Shown piece by piece: positions 7,786 to 15,477 of a DNA stretch of 64,000 bases. The notes under the pieces were generated by a model. The model was not told the origin of the DNA. It made no database searches and saw nothing but the letters and a program-made list of their open reading frames with translations. How positions within the stretch are numbered: position 1 is the stretch's first letter; every line of letters begins with the position of its first letter. The stretch lies in the NCBI RefSeq assembly GCF_025319965.1, contig NZ_CP012549.1, forward strand, positions 1,674,001-1,738,000, in the 5' to 3' direction. Source of the stretch: Campylobacter sp. RM16187 (GTDB lineage: Bacteria; Campylobacterota; Campylobacteria; Campylobacterales; Campylobacteraceae). The position numbers were made by a program, and so were the translations under genes.

Positions 7786-9351
7786 TTAACCCATTCCCAT
7801 ATCGCCGCCGACCCCGATATCTTTAATCTCTCTCCTTTTTATCTTATTTACGTCTATCTTCGTATCTTCAGGAATACGGCTTAGTACATATCTTCTAGCG
7901 ACTTCTTCAAATTCTCTAGTTGCGTTTTGTATTTCTCTTGTAAAAACGTCTGACTTTCTGACTCTTTCTGCAAGTTTGTTAATTGTATTTGCACATTCTC
8001 TAATTCTTGAGATAAAGAGTTTGTATTGTTTGTTAATTGCATTTGCAATTTGGCTAATTCGTCGTTTAACGAGTCGTATTCCGTCGATAGTTGCTTTAAT
8101 AGCATTATCCAATCTTGCTCTTTCTTCTCTTTTTCTTTTAATTGCGTTAACAATAGCTGCTCCAGTAAAGTCATTGTCGAATACCCTTTCATTAAAAATA
8201 GTGTGCTTATGATTTATTGCTCGCCATCTATATTCTGCTTTATATACATCTTCATATTCTGATTTTCTTGGATTAAATCGTTCTTTTGTAGATATAGCCT
8301 CCATGCGTATATCGATACCAAGATCGCTGCTATCGTCAAGATCGCCGATAGTATTTTGAATGTATCTGCTTCGCTTCGGCACTCTGCCAACCTGTATTTC
8401 AAGCCATTGAGTGCGTTTTTGTATTTGTTTGTCAAGCTCTCTTTTGAGTCTTGCAAGCTCTTGATCTCGCCTTGAGAGGTTTTGTTTGAATTTGATAATT
8501 CTAAAATCTCTTGATTCTTTTGATTTAAGATAGTCTGCAAATATAAAACTTCGTCCTGAAGCGTCGATATTCGTTTGTTCATCTGCTCTATTTCTAAATT
8601 CCGTTGCTCTTGTTTTAGCTTTACCTCGGAGTTGCTCCAAGCTCTCAAAGTCTCTAAATTCTTCACTAAACATATCTCCTTTAAATCTTTTTGCTTTTTT
8701 GCTATTTGGTAATTTGACCGATATATAGTCTTTGCCGATTCTAGTTATATCTATGTCGCTACTTTTTAAAGCATTCAAGATGTCGTCTCTGCAAGTAAAT
8801 TCTTGATTTATAAATTTATCGGTCAATATTTTTTCTAACTCGATGTAGTCTTTGATGGCACCAATCTCTTTTCTTGAGCCTTGAAGCATATGAGCTTTGG
8901 CGGGGTCTTTTGGATCGGTAAACCCGAATTTTAAATTTACGTAGTTTTGCCAGGTATCGATTAGCGGCCTATCTACCTTATCGTAATATGGATTGAAGGC
9001 CATGCTACTTTCTATATCGATTTTAGGGATAGCGAAATTTAACTCAAGCCGACCCTTGTCCACATGCTGCACCCAAAGGATGTTGAATCTCTCTTTGTAT
9101 CTTCCGAGTAGCAATGTCTCAAATTCGTCTATTATTTTTCGTTTGGTATCTAAATCAATGTCAGATTCCTCAAAACTCAAACAACCTATACAGAGTTTTT
9201 GTTTTTTAGTTATGTTGGATACTATCTGCCTGGTAACCGCTTCGCTACCTTTTAAAACAAACGCCGTTTTATCTTTTATTCGATGGTTTAAGAGATAGTT
9301 GATGCCAGCGATACTACCGCCGTTTTTATTTTTAAAGAATTTTACTAGCAT
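7786..9351 (-). CDS. mobA: Relaxase of the ColE1 MbeA (HEN) type
   Basis: 521 residues, ribosome site AAGAGG. The nickase that would cut one strand at oriT and lead transfer through a helper conjugation system. Visible motifs are a Tyr at residue 19 (GINYLLNH) as candidate nucleophile and the signature H96, E103, N105 in HVDKGRLELNFAIPK. These match the Tyr/His/Glu/Asn arrangement known for ColE1 MbeA. The C-terminal half is charged and helical. Two other genes (8666-8214 and 8174-7881) are read from the same DNA in another frame, as mbeB and mbeD are in ColE1. MobC is encoded 22 bases upstream. Confidence 0.9.
   Translation of the reverse strand: MLVKFFKNKNGGSIAGINYLLNHRIKDKTAFVLKGSEAVTRQIVSNITKKQKLCIGCLSFEESDIDLDTKRKIIDEFETLLLGRYKERFNILWVQHVDKGRLELNFAIPKIDIESSMAFNPYYDKVDRPLIDTWQNYVNLKFGFTDPKDPAKAHMLQGSRKEIGAIKDYIELEKILTDKFINQEFTCRDDILNALKSSDIDITRIGKDYISVKLPNSKKAKRFKGDMFSEEFRDFESLEQLRGKAKTRATEFRNRADEQTNIDASGRSFIFADYLKSKESRDFRIIKFKQNLSRRDQELARLKRELDKQIQKRTQWLEIQVGRVPKRSRYIQNTIGDLDDSSDLGIDIRMEAISTKERFNPRKSEYEDVYKAEYRWRAINHKHTIFNERVFDNDFTGAAIVNAIKRKREERARLDNAIKATIDGIRLVKRRISQIANAINKQYKLFISRIRECANTINKLAERVRKSDVFTREIQNATREFEEVARRYVLSRIPEDTKIDVNKIKRREIKDIGVGGDMGMG
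7881..8174 (-). CDS. MbeD-like entry-exclusion/mobilization accessory protein nested inside the relaxase gene
   Basis: 97 residues from the ATG at 8174, with AAAGGG upstream. It begins MTLLEQLLLTQLKEKEKKEQ and is coiled coil throughout, with Leu/Gln heptads. Start, size and composition resemble ColE1 MbeD (which begins MTELEKQLL). It lies wholly within the relaxase coding region in a different frame, downstream of the MbeB-like ORF, which is exactly the ColE1 order. An ATG at 8192 gives six more residues. Similarity is judged by eye, but the position makes a chance ORF unlikely. Confidence 0.65.
   Translation of the reverse strand: MTLLEQLLLTQLKEKEKKEQDWIMLLKQLSTEYDSLNDELAKLQMQLTNNTNSLSQELENVQIQLTNLQKESESQTFLQEKYKTQLENLKKSLEDMY
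8214..8666 (-). CDS. MbeB-like mobilization protein nested inside the relaxase gene
   Basis: 150 residues from GTG at 8666, preceded by a strong internal ribosome site (AAAGGAG about ten bases upstream) that the relaxase frame does not need. Residues 10-95 are coiled coil. One membrane helix lies at about 105-125 (ILSAILTIAAILVSIYAW), followed by a short tail. ColE1 MbeB is likewise helical with a hydrophobic C-terminal segment and overlaps mbeA out of frame. MbeB-type proteins stabilise the relaxosome. This is longer than classical MbeB. Confidence 0.65.
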   Translation of the reverse strand: MKNLETLRAWSNSEVKLKQEQRNLEIEQMNKRISTLQDEVLYLQTILNQKNQEILELSNSNKTSQGEIKSLQDSKESLTNKYKNALNGLKYRLAECRSEADTFKILSAILTIAAILVSIYAWRLYLQKNDLIQENQNMKMYIKQNIDGEQ

Positions 9352-9373
9352 ACTTAACCTCTTAGATTTGCTT

Positions 9374-9673
9374 TCATCGTATTAAGTCGTCTAATTTTTT
9401 ATTGACATCAATTATTTGCCTTAAAACAACACCATCTATGGCCTTGCCTATATTTACATGCTTCGCGATTTGATTTAGGTTGTTGCCTATTTTTACCACC
9501 TGAACTACTAAACTTTGATCAAATTTATGGATAGGAGGCCTGGCATTTGACATAATATGTCTAATATAGGCGGATACCTTAAGACCAGCTAAAGACGCAT
9601 TGAGCTCAAGTTTTTCTTTTTCGCTGTCACTAAAGCGAACAGATACTTTATGGGGAAACTTTCTATGATTCAC
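9374..9673 (-). CDS. mobC: MobC-family relaxosome accessory protein
   Basis: 99 residues. The N-terminus (KVSVRFSDSEKEKLE) is a ribbon-helix-helix DNA-binding fold. The rest includes the family-typical VVKIGNNLNQIAKHVNIG stretch. MobC/MbeC proteins bind near oriT, help open the nick site and support the relaxase encoded 22 bases downstream. It overlaps the preceding AlpA-like gene by 4 bases (ATGA), so the whole set is one operon. Confidence 0.9.
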   Translation of the reverse strand: MNHRKFPHKVSVRFSDSEKEKLELNASLAGLKVSAYIRHIMSNARPPIHKFDQSLVVQVVKIGNNLNQIAKHVNIGKAIDGVVLRQIIDVNKKLDDLIR

Positions 9674-9873
9674 AATAGTGCCTCCTTGCTTTCAACGGTA
9701 TGTTTTTCAAACCACCGATCCAGCTTGTATCTATCATATCTTATTATTCTATTTATCTTCACATGCGGGATTATCCCCCTCATACGATATTGCGCCTGGG
9801 TATTTACGGCTATCCCATATTCTTCCGCAACATCTTTTGGGCTCAACCAACGTTTTATAATATTATCATTCAT
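9670..9873 (-). CDS. AlpA/excisionase-like helix-turn-helix protein
   Basis: 67 residues. The pattern WLSPKDVAEEYGIAVNTQAQ, then a turn and basic residues (RIIRYDRYKLDRWF), is the MerR-like winged helix of the HTH_17/excisionase group. Such proteins direct tyrosine integrases toward excision or regulate element genes. It lies between the integrase side and mobC and overlaps mobC by 4 bases, so excision control and mobilization appear to be coupled. Confidence 0.75.
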   Translation of the reverse strand: MNDNIIKRWLSPKDVAEEYGIAVNTQAQYRMRGIIPHVKINRIIRYDRYKLDRWFEKHTVESKEALL

Positions 9874-9966
9874 AAAATACTCCTTATATTTTTGGGATGA
9901 TAATATAAAAAATATCGGCAGAAAAGTTACAAAAACGATTAATAAAAATAGAAAATTTGTAATTTT
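9874..9966. promoter_or_regulatory. AT-rich leader upstream of xis-mob operon, with inverted repeat
   Basis: This gap holds TTACAAA (9927-9933) and TTTGTAA (9956-9962), a 7-bp inverted repeat. It is the only gap upstream of the xis-mobC-relaxase operon, so it is where I would expect a promoter or an oriT. No recognised nick sequence is seen. Confidence 0.3.
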
Positions 9967-10692
9967 TTAAAAAACTATTATAGGATTAAAATTTTCATAA
10001 TTATCCAATGTATGCTTTATGCTCTCATCTATGCTTACAAGAAAAGTATTTCTAGAAATTTTTGTGTCCAGCTTCATGTTTCGAAAGCTATTTATTTGTG
10101 ATAAATTTTTATTTACGAGTTTCTTGTATTTATTATATGTCCTACTCAAATACATTTTGTCTATTTCTGTACAAATTCCATATTCTTGCAAATTTAATAT
10201 AGAATCTACAAATTTTTTGTAGTCTTTATTGGTATCATATAAAATATCATTGGTTTTTGTTAAAATATAAAAGAATAGATTTTTAGATAGTTCTTCCAAA
10301 TCATCTTCATAATAATTTTTCATTGCAATAGTATTGCGTATCGTGTCGGCAAAGAATCCCTTTTTGCCCATAAGCTCCTTTTCTCTTTTTAGTTCCTTAC
10401 TATATTCTATTATATCGCCATCAAAATCTTTAAAAAACTCCATCATCCCAACCAATGCTTTATTTTCAACATAGCTACTGTCGTCTATAAAGTAGTAATT
10501 TTCAAAGAAATCAATAAGCATAGGCCTAGAACATTCTATTACCTCTCTTGTATAAAAAGCAGCATTTAAGAATTTGATCCCATCAAAACTTGCTTCACAA
10601 ATTTCCATGGTCATGTTAATTCTTATAAGGTCAATAGCCCTATCCGAATCGCTGGTAAAAACAGCTCCATCTATTATAATCTTTTTATTCAT
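9967..10692 (-). CDS. Hypothetical protein between integrase and xis-like genes
   Basis: 241 residues, mostly soluble and helical, rich in Lys, Glu and aromatic residues. It starts with MNKKIIIDGAVFTSDSDRAI. The start overlaps the integrase stop by 8 bases, so it is translated from the integrase message. No family is recognised and no clear catalytic motif is visible. Confidence 0.65.
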   Translation of the reverse strand: MNKKIIIDGAVFTSDSDRAIDLIRINMTMEICEASFDGIKFLNAAFYTREVIECSRPMLIDFFENYYFIDDSSYVENKALVGMMEFFKDFDGDIIEYSKELKREKELMGKKGFFADTIRNTIAMKNYYEDDLEELSKNLFFYILTKTNDILYDTNKDYKKFVDSILNLQEYGICTEIDKMYLSRTYNKYKKLVNKNLSQINSFRNMKLDTKISRNTFLVSIDESIKHTLDNYENFNPIIVF

Positions 10693-11815
10693 CTATACCC
10701 TCCAACATCTCAAGAGCCTTACAGCTATTTATATAGGTATCGTAAGTTACGTAATTTTTATATGTAACACCATCTCTTTTGTGAGTTAAATGATCTTTAA
10801 TAATGTCACTATTCGCACCAAGCTCTTCAAGCGCGGAACCACTTATATGCCTAGTGCCGTGTAACTTAAAATCATCAAAACCTACAAATTTGTCTAGTCT
10901 CATCTTTTGCCTATCAGTATTTTTAATAGTTTCGCCCGTTTTTGGGCTTGCAAATACTAGACTTCTTCTATCCGCAGGTATTTGCATTATCGCCTCTTTT
11001 ACAAGAAAAGGAAGCGGCTTTTTATAGTCGTTTCCATTTTTAGTATCTATTAAATAATATACGTTATTTTCTAGATCGACATTTTCCCATTTTAAGCCAA
11101 CAACTTCTCCTTTTCGTCTACCATACAAACAAAACAAGAAAAATCCTCTCCAAAACGGATCGTCCTTATAGAGCTCCAAAATAGCCGTTTTTAGCTTATA
11201 AAATTTACCGACCGCATCTTTTACTATCGTTTTTCTAGTCGTTTTAGCTATTTTAGTTAGCAGAGCGCAAGGATTTACCGCTATCAGCTGATTGCGAAGC
11301 GCTATGTCAAACATCTCGCCTAAAATTCGCCTTGTATTATCATATGCTGTGCGCTTTGATAATACCTGCACTTTTCCTATTGTTTTATTAAATTTTCCAT
11401 CGTGCATTAGATTATGGATAACATTGTCTATTTGGGCAGCTATAACGTCTACTACGATCTCTTTGCCGATACCGTCTTGCAAATATGTCTCATAAAAAGC
11501 GATGTCGCTAGCGACGGACTTTTTGTTGATATCTTTTTTGCCTTTCCACAGCTCAAACAAATCATTAACCTTAGTGGTATCTTTAAATTTCAGCCCCTTT
11601 ACCTGCTTAGTTACGCCATCTAGCCACTTGACGAGTTCTTTTTTGGCTTCATTTTTGTATTCTCTCTTGCCCCATCCGCTACGAGTATCTAGCGTAAGCA
11701 CTTTTGTGAAGTATTTGCTGCCGATAACCTTTCTTAGCAAAAAGACGTTTGGTTTTTCTTTATGCATGAACAAGCAAGTTTCAACTTTTTTATAATCAAG
11801 TTTATTAATAGCCAT
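10685..11815 (-). CDS. int: Tyrosine recombinase (integrase) of the mobilizable element
   Basis: 376 residues from the ATG at 11815; a longer open frame upstream starts inside the preceding gene and has no better ribosome site. The core-binding domain is about residues 60-180. The catalytic domain carries Arg in FLFCLYGRRKGEVVGLKW, Lys in IDTKNGNDYKKPLPF, the HGTRH box, and Tyr candidates in THKRDGVTYKNYVTYDTY. It would integrate and excise the element by site-specific recombination. It starts 8 bases after the AAA+ ATPase gene. Its own attachment site was not located with confidence. Confidence 0.85.
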   Translation of the reverse strand: MAINKLDYKKVETCLFMHKEKPNVFLLRKVIGSKYFTKVLTLDTRSGWGKREYKNEAKKELVKWLDGVTKQVKGLKFKDTTKVNDLFELWKGKKDINKKSVASDIAFYETYLQDGIGKEIVVDVIAAQIDNVIHNLMHDGKFNKTIGKVQVLSKRTAYDNTRRILGEMFDIALRNQLIAVNPCALLTKIAKTTRKTIVKDAVGKFYKLKTAILELYKDDPFWRGFFLFCLYGRRKGEVVGLKWENVDLENNVYYLIDTKNGNDYKKPLPFLVKEAIMQIPADRRSLVFASPKTGETIKNTDRQKMRLDKFVGFDDFKLHGTRHISGSALEELGANSDIIKDHLTHKRDGVTYKNYVTYDTYINSCKALEMLEGIDE

Positions 11816-11823
11816 TTTAGCGC

Positions 11824-13005
11824 CTAATACAACAATCCAAATAGCCAAAGCGGTATCTTATTGCCACTTCCTGCCTCTATTTCATCAGCAGCTATATATG
11901 AGTTTGAGATATCCTTTATCTGCTCAAAGCCCTTATTTTTACCGCCCACTTCAAATATAAATTTATCATCTACTATAAAGTCACCTTGTTTTGGGATATT
12001 TAGCCTATGTTTTACCTTTAGTTGATTAGCAAAAAAAGTCTCTCTTATGGTGCCCGCCTTACAATCATCGCCGTAAGCGTAAATTAAATTTGTATTATTC
12101 ATATATATTTTTGCCGGCTTTACTAGTTTGCTAAGTCCCCTACTTTGCTCATCTATCATATTTACCAGCCTTGCATCGTTTAAATAGACGATATAATCAT
12201 ATAGTTTAGCTCTACTTATCTCGGCAAGAGCTGCGATTTTAGTGTAATTAACTTCAAACGGCTCGCTTTGGCAAACCACTTCAAGCAGTTTTTTGAGCTT
12301 ATATGTGTATTTTTGCTCAACTAGCCCCAGGGACGTTAGATCTACGTCTATGCTTAGATTAATCGTATTTAGTAAGCTCTCGTAGTATGAGCTTTGCTTA
12401 TTGAAGTAAAATGGATAGTAGCCAAATTTAAGATATTTTTTAAATTGACCTAGCTTTATTTTTAGATCATTTGCGATTACTTGATGCTCTTTTAGTATGG
12501 TTTCTAGGCTAAATTTATCTATCGTCATACCGCTTTCAAGCTCTAAAAACTCTCTAAAACTAAGCCCCTCTAAGCTAAATACGCTAACTCTACGAGATAA
12601 ATCGCTTTTTGCATTTAGTATGCTGACTGCCGATGAACCGGTAAAAATCACATTTAAAGGGCTCATATCATATATAGTTTTTAGATGTGCAGCAAAATCT
12701 TCATATTTATGCACTTCATCTAGCAACAGATATTCGCCGCCGCTATCTACAAACTCAAAGGCAAGTTCGCTAAGACTGGTAGAGCCTAAAAATGGATAAT
12801 CAAGACTTATGTATAGAGCCTTTTTGTTTTGAGATTTTAATTTAATCAGCTTTTGAAATAGCATTGTTGTCTTACCGGTACCACGAGCCCCTACTATACC
12901 GATAAGCTTTTCGTTAAAATTGATTTCATTGTATAAATAACGCCTGTATGTCGTATTAAAATTTTTAAGAAATCTTTCTTGATACTGTTCTATTAAATTT
13001 AACAT
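11824..13005 (-). CDS. AAA+ ATPase with C-terminal DUF4143-like region
   Basis: 393 residues from the ATG at 13005 (AAAGGGATAAAA upstream); the longer frame is less likely. Walker A is GARGTGKT at about residues 39-46, Walker B is YLLLDEVHKY, and the sensor-like GSSAVSIL and Arg-rich LSRRVSVF follow. The C-terminal third is the DUF4143-type nuclease-fold-like region common in AAA_14 proteins. These are widespread in islands and their roles are poorly known. It sits directly upstream of the integrase in the same transcription unit. Confidence 0.8.
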   Translation of the reverse strand: MLNLIEQYQERFLKNFNTTYRRYLYNEINFNEKLIGIVGARGTGKTTMLFQKLIKLKSQNKKALYISLDYPFLGSTSLSELAFEFVDSGGEYLLLDEVHKYEDFAAHLKTIYDMSPLNVIFTGSSAVSILNAKSDLSRRVSVFSLEGLSFREFLELESGMTIDKFSLETILKEHQVIANDLKIKLGQFKKYLKFGYYPFYFNKQSSYYESLLNTINLSIDVDLTSLGLVEQKYTYKLKKLLEVVCQSEPFEVNYTKIAALAEISRAKLYDYIVYLNDARLVNMIDEQSRGLSKLVKPAKIYMNNTNLIYAYGDDCKAGTIRETFFANQLKVKHRLNIPKQGDFIVDDKFIFEVGGKNKGFEQIKDISNSYIAADEIEAGSGNKIPLWLFGLLY

Positions 13006-13025
13006 TTTTATCCCTTTATGTAATT

Positions 13026-13093
13026 GTCTATAAACGTAGACGATATTAAGACATGATAGCATGAAAATTTTAAATTGTCAACGTCTATGAACG
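13026..13093. promoter_or_regulatory. Repeated GTCTATRAACG boxes upstream of the ATPase-integrase operon
   Basis: GTCTATAAACG occurs at 13026-13036 and GTCTATGAACG at 13083-13093, direct copies 57 bp apart. The first copy is also part of a palindrome (GTCTA-6-TAGAC, 13026-13041). The position just upstream of the ATPase start suggests an operator or integrase-related site. The binding protein is unknown. Confidence 0.35.
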
Positions 13094-13811
13094 ATTATAC
13101 TGTCATATAGTATTTTATTTAAATTTTATCTTCGTAATTTTCATTTTATCAAAGTCGCCTGTGGTGTATCTCGTGCTTATTTCAATGGTCTTTGCAGTCA
13201 GCCAAGTTGCCTTAAAATATATATTTCTTCTGTAAAACCAGGCTTTTATATTCTATAAAATTTCGTGAGTAATTCTTGGCAGAAAAGTAGCTATAAAGCA
13301 TTGAAGATACTCCTTTGCCTATCATTATCTACAGTATCATATATTTACTTGTATTGTAATCCTGAAATATTTAGGATTACAATACAATAATGTTATACTT
13401 GTGAGTTTAATTACTATGTTGATTAGTCCTAATAAAAAGTAGAATCTTATTTGATCTTTATCTTCTGCAATAAGGCCACTTTTATTTTTCTGGTAAGTTG
13501 AGCCAATGCAGTGGCCTCTTCATCCTAAGATTACGATAAGTCTATGAGATAAACCTTTAGAATCTATAAAAATATATTTTAAATTTATGGTTATTTAACC
13601 ATAAAAGATCATTGCTTCTTAAAAACAGTTGGTCTAGAGTATAAGCTTATCCATTAATCATGTAATGCAATACAGTTATATTATAAAAAGATACGGAATA
13701 AAACACGAGCATGATTGGTTTAAAAACATGAACTATTTCTTTATTGTAAATAGCTATATGCATTTACACTGCACTGCATACTAAAACGGTATTTTTTATT
13801 TTTATAAAAAA
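13094..13811. other. About 720 bp without an intact gene; decayed coding traces
   Basis: No intact ORF with a start is seen. On the minus strand there are short protein-like stretches broken by stops and frame changes. One is a run of about 40 codons ending around 13120 (it includes ISTRYTTGDFDKMKI). Another is a pair of stretches near 13460-13570 reading DSKGLSHRLIVIL and, in another frame, EATALAQLTRKIKVALLQK. I take these as remnants of decayed genes, possibly a transposase, but cannot identify them. Confidence 0.35.
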
Positions 13812-14531
13812 CTAATGATTACAAGCAAACATTAACCTAAAATCATTCAATAGAGATTGTTTGATCTTTTTAACACCACGCCATGCTTGATAATGGCACT
13901 TTCTCATTTTATTCTTTTTAAATTTATTTTTGCAACAAAAGCAACCACTCTGTCTACATATGGCAATAATATCTCTAAAATTTACTTCTCTATTATATTT
14001 TATTATTTTGTACATGCTCCTAAAGTCTAAATTTTCCTCAGCTATAAATTCCAACAATCCAAGCACGCCATGAGAATACTCTCCCCAAGGTGCCCTACCG
14101 TATTTATTATAGAAACTAACCCAATACAAATATGGTTCCAGTAAATTTGTAAAAAATTCTTGTATATTAAAAACACCATTTGTAAAAAACGATTTTTCTT
14201 TCGGATATACTGTTAAACAAAATGAACCGTCACTATTTATATGAAGTTCATCTAGGTTTTTGTTTATGGCTTTTGCAATATTTATTATCTTATTATCTGA
14301 ATTAATCACTTTTGGAAGTATTGATGGGCTGTATATTTTTAAAAAAATGGTAATAGAAAAATTATCAACTATTTTTATGTCATTATATAATCTATAAAAA
14401 CAAATTTTACCAGCTATCCTATCTTTTAAAATTTCAAGGTCAGGATAATTTTTATACAACCACTCTTTTTCGGTATCGCAAAGCACCAATTCTTTTTCTA
14501 GGCCACAAGATTGCAAAACTATATCCGCCAT
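13812..14531 (-). CDS. CBASS stand-alone E2-like protein (Cap2 type, no E1)
   Basis: 239 residues. The central region is a ubiquitin-conjugating (E2)-like fold with the candidate catalytic cysteine in HINSDGSFCLTVYPKE. In short type II CBASS an E2-like enzyme without an E1 partner primes the CD-NTase by conjugation. The C-terminus carries a cysteine cluster (CRQSGCFCCKNKFKKNK) that could bind zinc. The gene starts inside the end of the CD-NTase gene (13-base overlap, different frame), so the two are translationally linked. No E1, JAB protease or Cap3 is present. Confidence 0.75.
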   Translation of the reverse strand: MADIVLQSCGLEKELVLCDTEKEWLYKNYPDLEILKDRIAGKICFYRLYNDIKIVDNFSITIFLKIYSPSILPKVINSDNKIINIAKAINKNLDELHINSDGSFCLTVYPKEKSFFTNGVFNIQEFFTNLLEPYLYWVSFYNKYGRAPWGEYSHGVLGLLEFIAEENLDFRSMYKIIKYNREVNFRDIIAICRQSGCFCCKNKFKKNKMRKCHYQAWRGVKKIKQSLLNDFRLMFACNH

Positions 14532-15466
14532 GGCTTACTTGGAGTTGATATAATTGTTGAGCAAGATAAATTCTTAATACATTCATCAAAAAAATCACTA
14601 TTAAAAAATTTTCCCCATATCATCAATGCCTTCTTTTTATCCTTTGTTAATTCCAATTCCGATAAATACTCATCAAACAAAGCTCGCAACTTATCGTATA
14701 AATTTTCTACTCTTCTTTTATGCTTATCGCTATTTGCTATTTCTTTTGAATTTAGAGGATTTAAAATAGATTTATTATATTGCAGCCTATTTTTTATTTT
14801 TTTAAGAGTCTCATAAAGTGATTGATCGTCACGAGCTTTTATGGGCACATAACATTCTACTGCCAATATTGTCAAAATTAGCCCACTAGGCATATCCCAG
14901 GTATTCCTACTAATAGACCAAAATTTTAAAAACCTAACTATTCTTCTAAGTTGTCTTCCATTGCTATCGTCTGGGCTTTTTCTTATAACGGCATTATTAA
15001 ACCACTCAACAATTTCTTCAGGATTTGATTCTTCCCAATCAGAACTTGCCAATTCTTGCCTATCATCCTTTTTTCTATATATAGCCATATCAACATGATG
15101 TCCTTCGCTATAATACACACGAACACAATTTTTTAGTACCTCTGGTGCTTTTTGAAATCTATCATCTTGTATCGCCCTATAAACCATATCTTTGATATCT
15201 TTCGAAGTCATATTTCCTATTTTTGAGTTATCAAAGACAACGCCTACATCTATGTCGTAATCATTATTAACATGTTGAACTATTGTCTTCATGGAATACG
15301 ACCCCTGACTTATCGTATCGTTATAAGCAGGACTATTATTGTTCCGCAAACCATTCTTTAGCCTATCTAAATTTATATCTCTATACTTTCCAAGAGTATT
15401 CCACAAGTTACCAAGCCTTACTTTTTCGTTGTAGAATTTATTTAACTCGCTGTTGCAATCGACCAT
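14519..15466 (-). CDS. CBASS CD-NTase (cGAS/DncV-like nucleotidyltransferase)
   Basis: 315 residues, ribosome site AAAGGATGTAAA. Makes a cyclic oligonucleotide signal after phage infection. The nucleotidyltransferase signature is complete: G55-S56 in SQGSYSMK, D71 and D73 in YDIDVGVVF, and the third Asp D126 in HHVDMAIY. The protein ends SKPWRI; CBASS CD-NTases of type II are conjugated through their C-terminus, and the last residue here is Ile rather than a small residue. It lies between the patatin effector and the E2 gene. Confidence 0.85.
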   Translation of the reverse strand: MVDCNSELNKFYNEKVRLGNLWNTLGKYRDINLDRLKNGLRNNNSPAYNDTISQGSYSMKTIVQHVNNDYDIDVGVVFDNSKIGNMTSKDIKDMVYRAIQDDRFQKAPEVLKNCVRVYYSEGHHVDMAIYRKKDDRQELASSDWEESNPEEIVEWFNNAVIRKSPDDSNGRQLRRIVRFLKFWSISRNTWDMPSGLILTILAVECYVPIKARDDQSLYETLKKIKNRLQYNKSILNPLNSKEIANSDKHKRRVENLYDKLRALFDEYLSELELTKDKKKALMIWGKFFNSDFFDECIKNLSCSTIISTPSKPWRI

Positions 15467-15477
15467 TTTACATCCTT

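Noticed and set aside
8026-8262. Plus-strand ORFs within the relaxase region
   Set aside because: Antisense shadows of the nested coiled-coil genes, Phe/Cys/Ser-rich, without ribosome sites. The nested minus-strand ORFs were kept because of start sites and ColE1-like order.
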